DNA from: CF-118 sp035934385
Lineage (GTDB): Bacteria; Chloroflexota; Dormibacteria; Dormibacterales; Dormibacteraceae
Assembly (NCBI GenBank): GCA_035934385.1
Contig: DASYXY010000030.1
Location: 1-64,000 of the forward strand
Reading direction: 5' to 3'
Length of the DNA: 64,000 bases
The notes beneath the pieces are model-generated. The model ran no database searches. It was given only the letters and a program-made list of their open reading frames with translations, and had not been told where the DNA came from. Both the position numbers and the translations under genes were made by a program. Below, in pieces: positions 50,063-57,239 of this stretch (position 1 is its first letter; each line of letters opens with the position of its first letter).

Positions 50063-50952
50063 CAGGTCGACCCGTCGTCGTCGTCGTCGGGCCGACGGGC
50101 ATCGGCAAGACGTCCGTCGCGTTCCAGCTGGCCCTACGTCTCAACGGCGAGGTGGTGGTGGCCGACTCACGCCAGGTGTACGAAATGCTGGACATCGCGA
50201 CCAACAAGCCTTCACCCGATCAGCGACGGCAGGTCCACTACCACATGATCGACTTCGTCGATCCGAAGCTCACGTTCAACGCAGCGCAGTATGTGGAGGG
50301 TGCGCGCGCCGCCATTGACAACATCATGGGTCGGGGCAGAACGCCGATCGTCGAAGGCGGCACGATGCTGTATGTCGACGCGCTGACCGAAGGCTTCAGC
50401 CTGGCCGGCGTGCCGCCGAACCCCGATCTGCGGAAGGAGCTCGAGCTGCTCGATGCAGCCGCGATGCGTGACCGCCTGCTCGCCCTCGATCCCGATCCTG
50501 GGGTCGACCTCCAGAACCCTGTTCGCATGATCCGCGCGATCGAGTTACTGGAAGCGGTTGGTCCGCCATTGAGGCAGCTGCGCCGGCGCAAGGCACCTCC
50601 GTGGCCCGTTGTGCGAATCGGGTTGACAACCGGGCTCGACGTCATCGACCGGCGACTCGCTGAGCGCAGCCGGTCGCAGGTCGAGCGAGGGCTCATCGCC
50701 GAGACCACTGCAGCACTCAAAGCCGGCGTTCCTGAAAGCGCGGCCGTGATGACGGGTATCGGCTATGCAGAGGCGCTTGCCCATATCCGCGGTGAGGTCA
50801 GCATGGAAGACCTGCCGCAGGTGATGGCGGCGTCGAATCGCCGATACGCGCGCAGGCAGTTGCGATGGTGGCGGCGGGACCAACGCATCAGGTGGTTCGA
50901 GATCGAGCCCGACCCGGTGCCCGCTATCCTCAGCTACGTTGAGAACAACTAA
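50059..50952 (+). CDS. miaA: tRNA dimethylallyltransferase MiaA, probable CUG start
   Basis: Adds the isopentenyl group to A37, the substrate of MiaB. PVVVVVGPTGIGKTSVAFQL is the P-loop, followed by VVADSRQVYEMLDIATNKP, YHMIDFVDP and VEGGTMLYVDALTEG. CTG at 50059 in CTGA with the mutL stop gives 297 residues and a normal N-terminus. GTG at 49987 would add 24 residues of poor similarity inside mutL. GGCGGA lies about 5 nt before CTG. MiaA and MiaB are both in this gene run. Confidence 0.93.
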   Translation: MTGRPVVVVVGPTGIGKTSVAFQLALRLNGEVVVADSRQVYEMLDIATNKPSPDQRRQVHYHMIDFVDPKLTFNAAQYVEGARAAIDNIMGRGRTPIVEGGTMLYVDALTEGFSLAGVPPNPDLRKELELLDAAAMRDRLLALDPDPGVDLQNPVRMIRAIELLEAVGPPLRQLRRRKAPPWPVVRIGLTTGLDVIDRRLAERSRSQVERGLIAETTAALKAGVPESAAVMTGIGYAEALAHIRGEVSMEDLPQVMAASNRRYARRQLRWWRRDQRIRWFEIEPDPVPAILSYVENN

Positions 50953-52114
50953 GGCCGCGGGCGCCAAGCGACTAGGGCTGATACCGCCATATCTCTTCGC
51001 CGAGATCGACCGTAAGGTCCAGGAAAAGAGGCGAGCCGGGATCGACGTCATCTCGCTCGGCATCGGCGATCCCGACCTGCCCACGCCGAGGCGGATCGTC
51101 AGCGTCCTGCAGGAGGCCGCGGCCGACCCCGACAACCATCGCTATGCGTCGTACTTCGGCCTGGCCGAACTGCGCGGCGCGATCGCCAACTGGTACCGCG
51201 ATCGTTTCAGTGTCGGCCTCGACCCACACACAGAGGTGCTGCCGACGCTCGGCTCCAAGGACGGCATCAGTCACGTTCCGCTGGCGCTGGTCGATCCGGG
51301 TGACGTCGTGCTGGCGCCGGACCCTGGCTACACCGTGTACGTCACGGGCGCGCTCATGGCCGGGGCCGAGCCGTACACGATGCCGCTGACGCACGAGAAC
51401 GATTGGCTGCCTGACCTGGACGCGATCCCAGCAGACGTTGCGCAGCGAGCGCGACTGATGTGGCTCAACTACCCGAACAACCCCACCGCGGCGGTCGCCG
51501 GCAAGGAGTTCCTGACCCGAGCTGTGGATTTCTGTCGCGAGCACGGGATCGTTCTGTGCCACGACGCGCCGTACTCCGAGATCGCATTCGACGGCTATCG
51601 ACCGCTGAGCCTGTTCGAGATTCCAGGCGCGAAAGACATCGGCCTCGAGTTTCATTCGCTCTCCAAGACCTTCAACATGACCGGCTGGAGACTTGGTTGG
51701 GTTTGCGGACGCGCCGACCTGGTTGCCTTGATCGGACAGCTGAAGACCAACATCGACTCCGGGATCTTCCAGGCCGTGCAGTGGGCCGGCATCGAAGCCC
51801 TGAACGGTGGGGAGGAGGAGACGCGGGCCGCGTGCGAGGTCTACGCGCGCCGTCACCGCCTGGTGGCCGACACGCTCAACACTCTGGGCTGGAACATCAC
51901 GCCCCCGCGCGCGACCTTCTATGTATGGGCGCCAGTCCCGCGCGGATATGACTCGATCGGATTCGCATCGCACGTGCTGGATGAGGTGGGCGTCAACATC
52001 ACACCCGGTGTTGGCTTTGGATCGCACGGCGAAGGCTACTTCCGCCTGTCGGTCACTGCCGCGGATTCACGCCTTGCCGAGGCGATGAAACGGATGGAGA
52101 AGCTTCGTCTCTGA
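50939..52114 (+). CDS. Class I/II aminotransferase, LL-diaminopimelate aminotransferase-like
   Basis: A 391-residue PLP enzyme of fold type I. IDVISLGIGDPDLPTPRRIV, NHRYASYFGLAELRGAIANW, WLNYPNNPTAAVAG and SLSKTFNMTGWRLGWVCG (PLP Lys in SLSKTF) fit the DapL/aspartate aminotransferase branch. DapL converts tetrahydrodipicolinate to LL-DAP in one step. asd, dapA and dapB are present in the window, but no succinylase or acetylase genes. Substrate is inferred. TTG 50939 overlaps miaA by 14 bases. The TGA stop is shared with the hflX CTG. Confidence 0.85.
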   Translation: MRTTKAAGAKRLGLIPPYLFAEIDRKVQEKRRAGIDVISLGIGDPDLPTPRRIVSVLQEAAADPDNHRYASYFGLAELRGAIANWYRDRFSVGLDPHTEVLPTLGSKDGISHVPLALVDPGDVVLAPDPGYTVYVTGALMAGAEPYTMPLTHENDWLPDLDAIPADVAQRARLMWLNYPNNPTAAVAGKEFLTRAVDFCREHGIVLCHDAPYSEIAFDGYRPLSLFEIPGAKDIGLEFHSLSKTFNMTGWRLGWVCGRADLVALIGQLKTNIDSGIFQAVQWAGIEALNGGEEETRAACEVYARRHRLVADTLNTLGWNITPPRATFYVWAPVPRGYDSIGFASHVLDEVGVNITPGVGFGSHGEGYFRLSVTAADSRLAEAMKRMEKLRL

Positions 52115-53460
52115 TCGCCACTAGAAAACCTCGCGAGAGGGCGTACCTGGTCGGGATCGTGCTCCCGGGCGCCACGGAAGACGTGGTGCGGGAGCAGATG
52201 TCAGAGCTCGCGGAGCTCGCGCGCACGGCCGGCGCCGAGGTCGTTGGCACTGACCTCCAGCGCCGCTCCGAGATCGAGCCGTCGCATTTCATCGGCGCTG
52301 GAAAGGTCGACACGCTGCGCGAGATGGTGCTCGAGGGCGCATTCGACATGCTCGTGTGCAACGAGGATCTGAGCCCACGACAGCAGCGCAACCTCGAGGG
52401 TTCGCTTAAGGTCCGCGTGTTCGATCGCACCGAGGTCATCCTCGAGATCTTCGCCCTGCATGCGCGGACGCACGAGGGTCGTCTCCAGGTCGAGGCGGCG
52501 CGACTGCATCACCTGCTGCCCCGCCTGATCGGCGCCTACTCATACGACCGCCAGGTCGGCGGCATGCGTGGTGGTGTGGGCGCGCGTGGTGGCCCAGGAG
52601 AGCAGCAGATCGAGACCGAGCGCCGGCGCATCCGCAAGCGGATCCGTGACCTGGATCGCGAGATCGAGCAGGTGCGTGGCCAGCGCCAGCAGCAGCGCAC
52701 GGGCCGGCGACGCGCGGAGCTGCAGACCGCAGCGATCGTCGGCTACACCAATGCCGGCAAGTCGACGCTTCTCAACGCACTTACCGGCGCACGCGTGCGC
52801 GCGGAGCACAAGCTCTTTGCCACCCTCGACCCGACCACTCGCCGGCTCGACCTGCCCACCGGCCGGCAGGTGCTGTTGACCGACACCGTCGGTTTCATCC
52901 AGAAGCTGCCCACCGACCTCGTCGCGGCATTCCGAGCCACGCTCGAAGAGGTCACCCAGGCCGACATCGTCATCCAGGTGCTCGACGCGAGCTCGCCCGC
53001 GGTGAAGGACCAGGCCGCGACCGTGGAGAAGGAGCTGGCCGAGCTGGGCGCCGAGGGCAAGCCGAGAGTGGTGGCGCTGAACAAGGTCGACCTGCTCGGT
53101 CCGGCGCAGCGACGCCGAGTGGTCGCGGCGGTGGCCGAGCGCTACCCGGCGGTGGTTGCGATCTCCGCCATCAATCGTGGTGGCTTCGCGCCGCTGCTGG
53201 CGGCGATCGACGGGGCGAGCCGTGGCGAGACCGTCAGTCTCGAGCTCCTCGTGCCGTACGGCAGCGAGAGCGTGCTGGCTTCACTCCGCCGGATCGGCGG
53301 GGTGGAAAAGACCGAGTACGACGACCGGGGCACCCGCGCCTGGGGCTGGGCCCCCCGCCACGCCGCCGCCCGCTTTGAGCCCTACAGGAGCCCTACAAGC
53401 GTCTCCGCTGGGGTCAGCGGAACATCCGGATCACGCCGCGGACGACGCCGACAAGGCTGA
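52111..53460 (+). CDS. hflX: GTPase HflX, probable CUG start
   Basis: Ribosome-associated GTPase that rescues stalled or heat-damaged ribosomes. The N-domain is RAYLVGIVLPGATEDVV and ADFIGAGKVDTL-like SHFIGAGKVDTL, followed by FDRTEVILEIFALHARTHEG and a coiled coil. The G-domain has IVGYTNAGKSTLLNALT and LTDTVGFIQKLP. The first ordinary start (GTG 52159) would remove the first strand. CTG 52111 overlaps the preceding TGA (CTGA) and the frame is open from there, giving 449 residues. The 3' end runs 47 bases into the opposite-strand lexA. Confidence 0.92.
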   Translation: MIATRKPRERAYLVGIVLPGATEDVVREQMSELAELARTAGAEVVGTDLQRRSEIEPSHFIGAGKVDTLREMVLEGAFDMLVCNEDLSPRQQRNLEGSLKVRVFDRTEVILEIFALHARTHEGRLQVEAARLHHLLPRLIGAYSYDRQVGGMRGGVGARGGPGEQQIETERRRIRKRIRDLDREIEQVRGQRQQQRTGRRRAELQTAAIVGYTNAGKSTLLNALTGARVRAEHKLFATLDPTTRRLDLPTGRQVLLTDTVGFIQKLPTDLVAAFRATLEEVTQADIVIQVLDASSPAVKDQAATVEKELAELGAEGKPRVVALNKVDLLGPAQRRRVVAAVAERYPAVVAISAINRGGFAPLLAAIDGASRGETVSLELLVPYGSESVLASLRRIGGVEKTEYDDRGTRAWGWAPRHAAARFEPYRSPTSVSAGVSGTSGSRRGRRRQG

Positions 53461-54040
53461 CATTGCTGGTGACGATCGGCTCGTAGGCCGGGTTCTCGGC
53501 GATGAGCTTGACGTGGCCGTTGCCTCGCTCGAAGCGCTTGACCGTGGCGTCGTTGTCGACCAAGGCGACGACGATCGTCCCGTTGGTCGCCTCCTGCTGC
53601 GGCTTCACGAGCACCAGGTCGCCGTCGAGGATGCCGGCGTTGATCATGCTGTCGCCCCGCACCCGCAGGAGGAAGAACCCGTCCTGGGCCAGTTCGGCCG
53701 AGAGGAGGACATGGTCCTCGATGTTCTGCTCGGCGAGGATAGGGGCGCCGGCGGCGACGTGGCCGACGATGGGCACCGAGACCGCGTTGCGGCGCTGCTT
53801 GTCGACGCCCTCGTCCTGCACGAGCTGAACCGTGCGCGACTTGCTGGGGTCACGCCTGATCAGGCCGCGGCGTTCGAGCTGGTTCAGGTGGTTGTGGACG
53901 GTGGAGCTGGAGCTCAAGCCCACCGCCTCGCCGATCTCACGCACGCTCGGGGGGTAGTTGCGAACCTTGTTCTGGTAGCGGATGTACTCGAGGATCCTGG
54001 CCTGCCGGTCGGTTAGTTGATCGGTCAATTTGGATGTCAT
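53414..54040 (-). CDS. lexA: SOS repressor LexA
   Basis: 208 residues. The winged-helix DNA-binding domain shows PPSVREIGEAVGLSSSSTVH. The Ala97-Gly98 cleavage site is in GHVAAGAP, the catalytic Ser131 in RGDSM, and Lys168 in DATVKRF. ATG 54040 gives the family N-terminus and lies 34 nt downstream of the inferred transcription start. An upstream in-frame ATG lies at the -10 and cannot be used from that promoter. It is divergent from the LysM gene and shares a LexA-box region with it. Confidence 0.96.
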   Translation of the reverse strand: MTSKLTDQLTDRQARILEYIRYQNKVRNYPPSVREIGEAVGLSSSSTVHNHLNQLERRGLIRRDPSKSRTVQLVQDEGVDKQRRNAVSVPIVGHVAAGAPILAEQNIEDHVLLSAELAQDGFFLLRVRGDSMINAGILDGDLVLVKPQQEATNGTIVVALVDNDATVKRFERGNGHVKLIAENPAYEPIVTSNVSLVGVVRGVIRMFR

Positions 54041-54080
54041 CTCCGTGTGGTTTTGAAGTTCCGGGAGGTCAACCGGGGCC

Positions 54081-54120
54081 ATGCTAGCACGCCGGCCACC
54101 GGAGTGCAAACCTTTGTTCG
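54081..54120 (-). promoter_or_regulatory. lexA promoter with overlapping LexA box
   Basis: On the reverse strand TTGCAC (54104-54109) and TAGCAT (54081-54086) are 17 bp apart. A box reading CGAACAAAGGTTTG on that strand (54107-54120) overlaps the -35 and differs from a perfect palindrome only in its last half-site (GTTTG for GTTCG). This fits autoregulation. Confidence 0.75.
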
Positions 54121-54125
54121 ATGTC

Positions 54126-54154
54126 TTGACAACCGAACGCCCGTTCGCTATGGT
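54126..54154 (+). promoter_or_regulatory. SOS promoter of the LysM gene with a perfect LexA box
   Basis: TTGACA (54126-54131) and TATGGT (54149-54154) are 17 bp apart. CGAACGCCCGTTCG (54134-54147) fills the spacer. A degenerate second box, CGAACGCATGTACG (54157-54170), overlaps the ATG at 54164. Confidence 0.88.
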
Positions 54155-54163
54155 ACCGAACGC

Positions 54164-54484
54164 ATGTACGCCGCCGGACTTGCCACCCGACCCCTGCGCT
54201 CCGCTCACCGCGGTGGCGGCCGCGTGCACGGGCTCGGGCGCTGGGTGCTGGTGACGGGCGCGCTGCTAGGAGCGAGCCTGGCGCTGGCGCGGGTGGCTGC
54301 CGGCGATACGGCGCCCGTGCAACGGGTGGTGGTGCAGCCTGGCGACACTCTGTGGTCGATCGCGGCTGCCCGCTACCCGGCTGACGACCCACGCGAGCGG
54401 GTGGACGCCATCGAGAGGCTGAACGGGCTGGCAAGCCCGACGATCGTGGTGGGGGAGACTCTGCTTCTGCCGCCCGGCACCTGA
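54164..54484 (+). CDS. LysM-domain membrane protein, SOS cell-division suppressor-like (YneA/ChiZ type)
   Basis: 106 residues. A basic N-terminus (about 1-25) is followed by one membrane span (WVLVTGALLGASLALARVAA) and a single extracellular LysM domain (VVVQPGDTLWSIAAARYPAD to VGETLLLPPG). Size, topology, divergence from lexA and an SOS box in the promoter match YneA of Bacillus and ChiZ/DivS of actinobacteria, which delay division during DNA damage. Sequence identity to them cannot be judged here. ATG is 9 nt after the -10, so the message is nearly leaderless. Confidence 0.85.
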   Translation: MYAAGLATRPLRSAHRGGGRVHGLGRWVLVTGALLGASLALARVAAGDTAPVQRVVVQPGDTLWSIAAARYPADDPRERVDAIERLNGLASPTIVVGETLLLPPGT

Positions 54485-54505
54485 CCCCTCGTTAGGATCG
54501 GCGCC

Positions 54506-54754
54506 ATGGTTGATGTCGTCCTGGTCACGCGTAAGGGTTGTCACCTCTGCGACGACGCCCTCCGCCTCCTCCGCGAGCTTGGCGTCGAGCCTCACCTCGC
54601 CGACGTTGATGCCGACCACGCGCTGTTCCAGCGCTACGACTGGCGCGTCCCCGTGGTGCTGGTTGATGGCGTGCCAGCGGCCGAGGGACTGATCACCCGC
54701 GCCCAGCTGCTGGCGGTCTTTGGCCGGTCGGGAGGGGGTCCGAACGCCGCCTGA
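54506..54754 (+). CDS. Glutaredoxin-like thiol protein
   Basis: 82 residues with a thioredoxin fold. VVLVTRKGCHLCDDALRLL carries the CxxC active site, and VPVVLVDGVPAAEGLITRAQL has the cis-Pro. It resembles DUF836/glutaredoxin-family proteins. It is cytoplasmic and probably a disulfide or glutathione-type redox partner. It starts 22 bases after the LysM stop and may be read from the same SOS promoter. It ends in a gap between converging genes. Confidence 0.82.
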   Translation: MVDVVLVTRKGCHLCDDALRLLRELGVEPHLADVDADHALFQRYDWRVPVVLVDGVPAAEGLITRAQLLAVFGRSGGGPNAA

Positions 54755-54818
54755 CCCCACAGGCAATGCTTTCGATAATGACTGCTAAAGAAAGCCTGAG
54801 TTCGAGCGGGGATCCGTT

Positions 54819-54876
54819 CGTTTGTATACAAACGAGTTGAACAGTGGCCTCTGAATTGCGCCTTTGTATACAAACG
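54819..54876. repeat. Two copies of a GTATAC-centred palindrome
   Basis: CGTTTGTATACAAACG (54819-54834) is a perfect 16-bp palindrome. TTTGTATACAAA (54863-54874, followed by CG) is a second copy. Their centres are 42 bp apart, four helical turns, so both face the same side. They lie in a 149-bp gap between the 3' ends of two converging genes. They look like paired operator sites for a dimeric regulator, but no promoter is evident. Confidence 0.7.
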
Positions 54877-54903
54877 CCGAGATTCGCATCGAGCGGGCTC
54901 CGG

Positions 54904-55269
54904 TCAGGCCGAGCGCTCCAGGACCGGCTGGGCGTCAAGTCCCCGCAGGAACACCTCGAGCGGCAGCGCCGCCGATTCGAAGTCGGCTCGCAGCAGCTCG
55001 AGGTCGGCGCCAGCCTGGTTCAGGCCGGCGATGGCCAGCTCGGCCGTGCGCAGCGCCTGGTCGACGTAGCCCACCAGAGCCTCCTCAGGCCGCCCGGCGG
55101 CCGCCTCGCCGTCCCAGGCTTCCCGGACGCCCTCGGCCAGGCTCTGGAGCCTGGAGACGCCGCTGATGGCCAGCGAGCGCTCGGACGGTTCCGCCAGCAG
55201 GCGGTCGACGACCTCCGCAAACGTGCGGAGCAGCCGCCGCAAACGGACCTGGGTCGCCAGCGTACGCAT
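54904..55269 (-). CDS. Unknown helical protein under LexA-type control
   Basis: 121 residues, almost entirely alpha-helical, with alternating charged and Leu/Ala residues (LRRLLRTFAEVVDRLLAEP, LQSLAEGVREAW, LRTAELAIAGLNQAGADLE). No signal peptide, membrane span, Cys motif or recognised domain. ATG at 55269 lies 11 nt from a TACAAT -10 box whose promoter carries a perfect LexA box, so expression on DNA damage is strongly suggested. The message is nearly leaderless, without a ribosome-binding site. Family not recognised. It lies two genes from lexA. Confidence 0.75.
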   Translation of the reverse strand: MRTLATQVRLRRLLRTFAEVVDRLLAEPSERSLAISGVSRLQSLAEGVREAWDGEAAAGRPEEALVGYVDQALRTAELAIAGLNQAGADLELLRADFESAALPLEVFLRGLDAQPVLERSA

Positions 55270-55280
55270 GTTCGAGATGT

Positions 55281-55309
55281 ATTGTAGCCGAACGGGTGTT
55301 CGCAGGCAA
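55281..55309 (-). promoter_or_regulatory. SOS promoter with perfect LexA box for the unknown gene
   Basis: On the reverse strand TTGCCT (55304-55309) and TACAAT (55281-55286) are 17 bp apart. The palindrome CGAACACCCGTTCG (55289-55302) fills the spacer, the same geometry as at recA and the LysM gene. A degenerate box, CGAACATGCGTACG (55261-55274), overlaps the ATG. Confidence 0.87.
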
Positions 55310-55358
55310 GAGGCGCCGGGTTACGTTAACTGCCCTCTTCCCCGCCGCTCGGAGCCGG

Positions 55359-55940
55359 CTATGGAGCGAAGATGCGGCACAGGCTCCCCGCCAGCGTGTC
55401 CGCGTCCGCGCCGGGATGGGTCAGGAAGTACGACACCGCTTCGTTGACCGCGCCGACCACCGCCCGGCCGAAGATGACCGGGTCCTTGTCGGCGTAGAAA
55501 GAGTCGTGTGAGGTCGCATGCCGGACCTCTTCCGCCACCGCCGCCGCGAACCGGCCCTGGACCTCGTGGCGCACCTCATCGACCGCCGCGCTCAAACCGA
55601 CCGATTCGACGATCAGCAGCCTCGCGACGGTCGGGCGCTCGAAGCAGCCCACGACGAAGCGGGTGATGCCGAGGCGCAGCCGCTCGTGGTGGTCGTGTCC
55701 GGTCGCCGCAGCGGCCAGCACATCGCGGATCAGCTCGCCGCCTTCGGCGAGCAGGACCTCGCGGAAGCAGTGCTCCTTGGACGTGAAGTGCTCGTAGAAA
55801 GCCGACTTAGACATGCGCGCCCGCGCTACTACCGCGCCGACTGCCGTCTCCTCGTAACCGCGCTCTGCGAAGAGCTCAAGCGCGGCGTCCAACAGCCGGC
55901 GGCGCCGGTGGTCGAGCCGCGCGGCGCCGGCTGCTCGCAT
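55359..55940 (-). CDS. TetR-family transcriptional regulator
   Basis: 193 residues. The helix-turn-helix is RRRLLDAALELFAERGYEETAVGAVVARARMSKS split over the first 45 residues, followed by AFYEHFTSKEHCFREVLLAE, the standard TetR recognition helix. The C-terminal ligand domain is variable (VESVGLSAAVDEVRHEVQG). ATG 55940 starts 5 bases after the acyl-CoA dehydrogenase stop, so it is co-transcribed with it and probably represses that operon. The likely operator is the palindrome at 57175-57190. The ligand is perhaps an acyl-CoA. Confidence 0.9.
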   Translation of the reverse strand: MRAAGAARLDHRRRRLLDAALELFAERGYEETAVGAVVARARMSKSAFYEHFTSKEHCFREVLLAEGGELIRDVLAAAATGHDHHERLRLGITRFVVGCFERPTVARLLIVESVGLSAAVDEVRHEVQGRFAAAVAEEVRHATSHDSFYADKDPVIFGRAVVGAVNEAVSYFLTHPGADADTLAGSLCRIFAP

Positions 55941-55945
55941 CCGGA

Positions 55946-57139
55946 CTAGTCCCGCGCCAGCGCGCGGGAAATCACCAGGCGCTGGATCTCCGAGGTGCCC
56001 TCGAAAAGGGTGTAGATCTTGGCGTCGCGGTGCCATTTCTCCACGGGGAAGTCGCGGATGTAGCCGTAGCCGCCGCAGATCTGGATCGCCTGCTCGGTGA
56101 CCTTGACCGCCACCTCGCCGGCCTTCAGCTTGGCCATCGATCCTTCCGCCTTCTTGAACTCGCCGCCGCTGCGGCCCTCCCAGAGCGCGCGCCAGATGAG
56201 CGCGCGAGTGGCCTCGATCTCGGTCGCCATGTCGGCGAGCATGAAGGCGATCGCCTGGTTCTCGATGAGCGCCCGACCAAACTGTTTGCGCTCCTTCGCG
56301 TAATGGAGCGCGAACTCGAAGGCGGCGCGGGCGATGCCGAGGGCCTGCGCACCTACGATGGGGCGTGACAGCTCGAAAGTCTTCAAAGCCACCGACGACC
56401 GCTGGTGTGAGCCCTCGCGCGCGCGTGCCAGCTTGGCCTCGAGCTTCTCGACGCCGCCGAGCACGTTCTCGAGTGGGATCGTGCAGTCCTCCAGGAGCAC
56501 CTCGGCGGTGTGGGAGGCGCGGATGCCCATCTTCTTTTCCTTCTTGCCCTGGCGGATGCCCTTGGTCCCAGGCGGCACCACGAAGCTCGCCTGGCCGCGC
56601 GTGCCGAGCTCTGGCTCGACCGCGGCGACCACGACATGGACGTCCGCGATTCCTCCGTTGGTGATGAAGATCTTCTGACCGTTGATCACCCAGTCGCCGT
56701 TCTTGCGCACGGCGCGGGTCTTCATCGACGACACATCCGAACCCGCGTCGGGCTCGGTCACGCAGAAGGCGCCGAGCGCCGGCTTGTCAACGGTGCCGTA
56801 ACAGGCCGGGATCCACGTCGCGATCTGCTCCGGCGTGCCCTGCGAGAAGATCGCCGCGATTGGCAGCCCCGTGCCCTGGATCGCAAGCGCGATGCCGGCA
56901 CAGCCCCACGTGAGCTCTTCAGACACCAGCGCCGGCATGATGCCGGTCGAGTCGGCGTACGTCTGCTGGAGGAAATCCACGCCGTACAGCCCGACCTCGG
57001 CCGCCTTCTTGACCACCGGCCAGGGGAACTCCTCGGTCTCGTCGTAATGGGCCGCCACCGGGCGGATCTCCTTCTCCGCGAAGGCGTGGACCCAATCCCG
57101 GATCTCACGCTGCTCGTCCGTCAGCTCGAAAGAAACCAT
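55946..57139 (-). CDS. Acyl-CoA dehydrogenase
   Basis: 397-residue FAD enzyme of beta-oxidation-type dehydrogenation. FELTDEQREIRDWVHAFAEK opens the helical N-domain. FCVTEPDAGSDVSSMKTRAV is signature 1. ALGIARAAFEFALHYAKERK and the C-terminal QICGGYGYIRDFPVEKWHRDAKIYTLFEGTS split into QICGGYGYIRDFPVE and KIYTLFEGTSEIQ are signature 2 with FAD contacts. ATG 57139 gives the family start; the frame is open further upstream but unlike the family. First gene of a two-gene operon with the TetR regulator. Confidence 0.95.
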   Translation of the reverse strand: MVSFELTDEQREIRDWVHAFAEKEIRPVAAHYDETEEFPWPVVKKAAEVGLYGVDFLQQTYADSTGIMPALVSEELTWGCAGIALAIQGTGLPIAAIFSQGTPEQIATWIPACYGTVDKPALGAFCVTEPDAGSDVSSMKTRAVRKNGDWVINGQKIFITNGGIADVHVVVAAVEPELGTRGQASFVVPPGTKGIRQGKKEKKMGIRASHTAEVLLEDCTIPLENVLGGVEKLEAKLARAREGSHQRSSVALKTFELSRPIVGAQALGIARAAFEFALHYAKERKQFGRALIENQAIAFMLADMATEIEATRALIWRALWEGRSGGEFKKAEGSMAKLKAGEVAVKVTEQAIQICGGYGYIRDFPVEKWHRDAKIYTLFEGTSEIQRLVISRALARD

Positions 57140-57174
57140 GCCTTTTCGCGCTCCTCGTTGCTGGTTCCACGTTT

Positions 57175-57190
57175 GGTACCCGCGGGTACC
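57175..57190. promoter_or_regulatory. Perfect 16-bp palindrome, likely TetR operator
   Basis: GGTACCCGCGGGTACC lies between the promoter and the start codon of the acyl-CoA dehydrogenase gene, about 10-25 bp after the inferred transcription start. A repressor bound here would block elongation or initiation. The co-transcribed TetR gene is the obvious candidate. Confidence 0.7.
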
Positions 57191-57204
57191 GTTTCTGCAC
57201 GGGG

Positions 57205-57234
57205 ACGTTACGCCGCGCTGCGTCATCGTGTCAA
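57205..57234 (-). promoter_or_regulatory. Promoter of the acyl-CoA dehydrogenase-tetR operon
   Basis: Reverse strand: consensus -35 TTGACA (57229-57234), 18-bp spacer, -10 TAACGT (57205-57210). It lies 6 bases after the stop of the upstream TauE-like gene. Confidence 0.65.
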
Positions 57235-57239
57235 TGCGT

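Noticed and set aside
54164..54484. Longer LysM protein starting at 54017.
   Set aside because: The extra part lies upstream of the -10 and antisense to lexA. The mapped-looking promoter supports ATG 54164.
54844..55287. A forward ORF of 147 codons opposite the SOS helical gene.
   Set aside because: It is the antisense shadow of the gene at 54904-55269, whose own promoter is clear. It has no promoter or ribosome-binding site.
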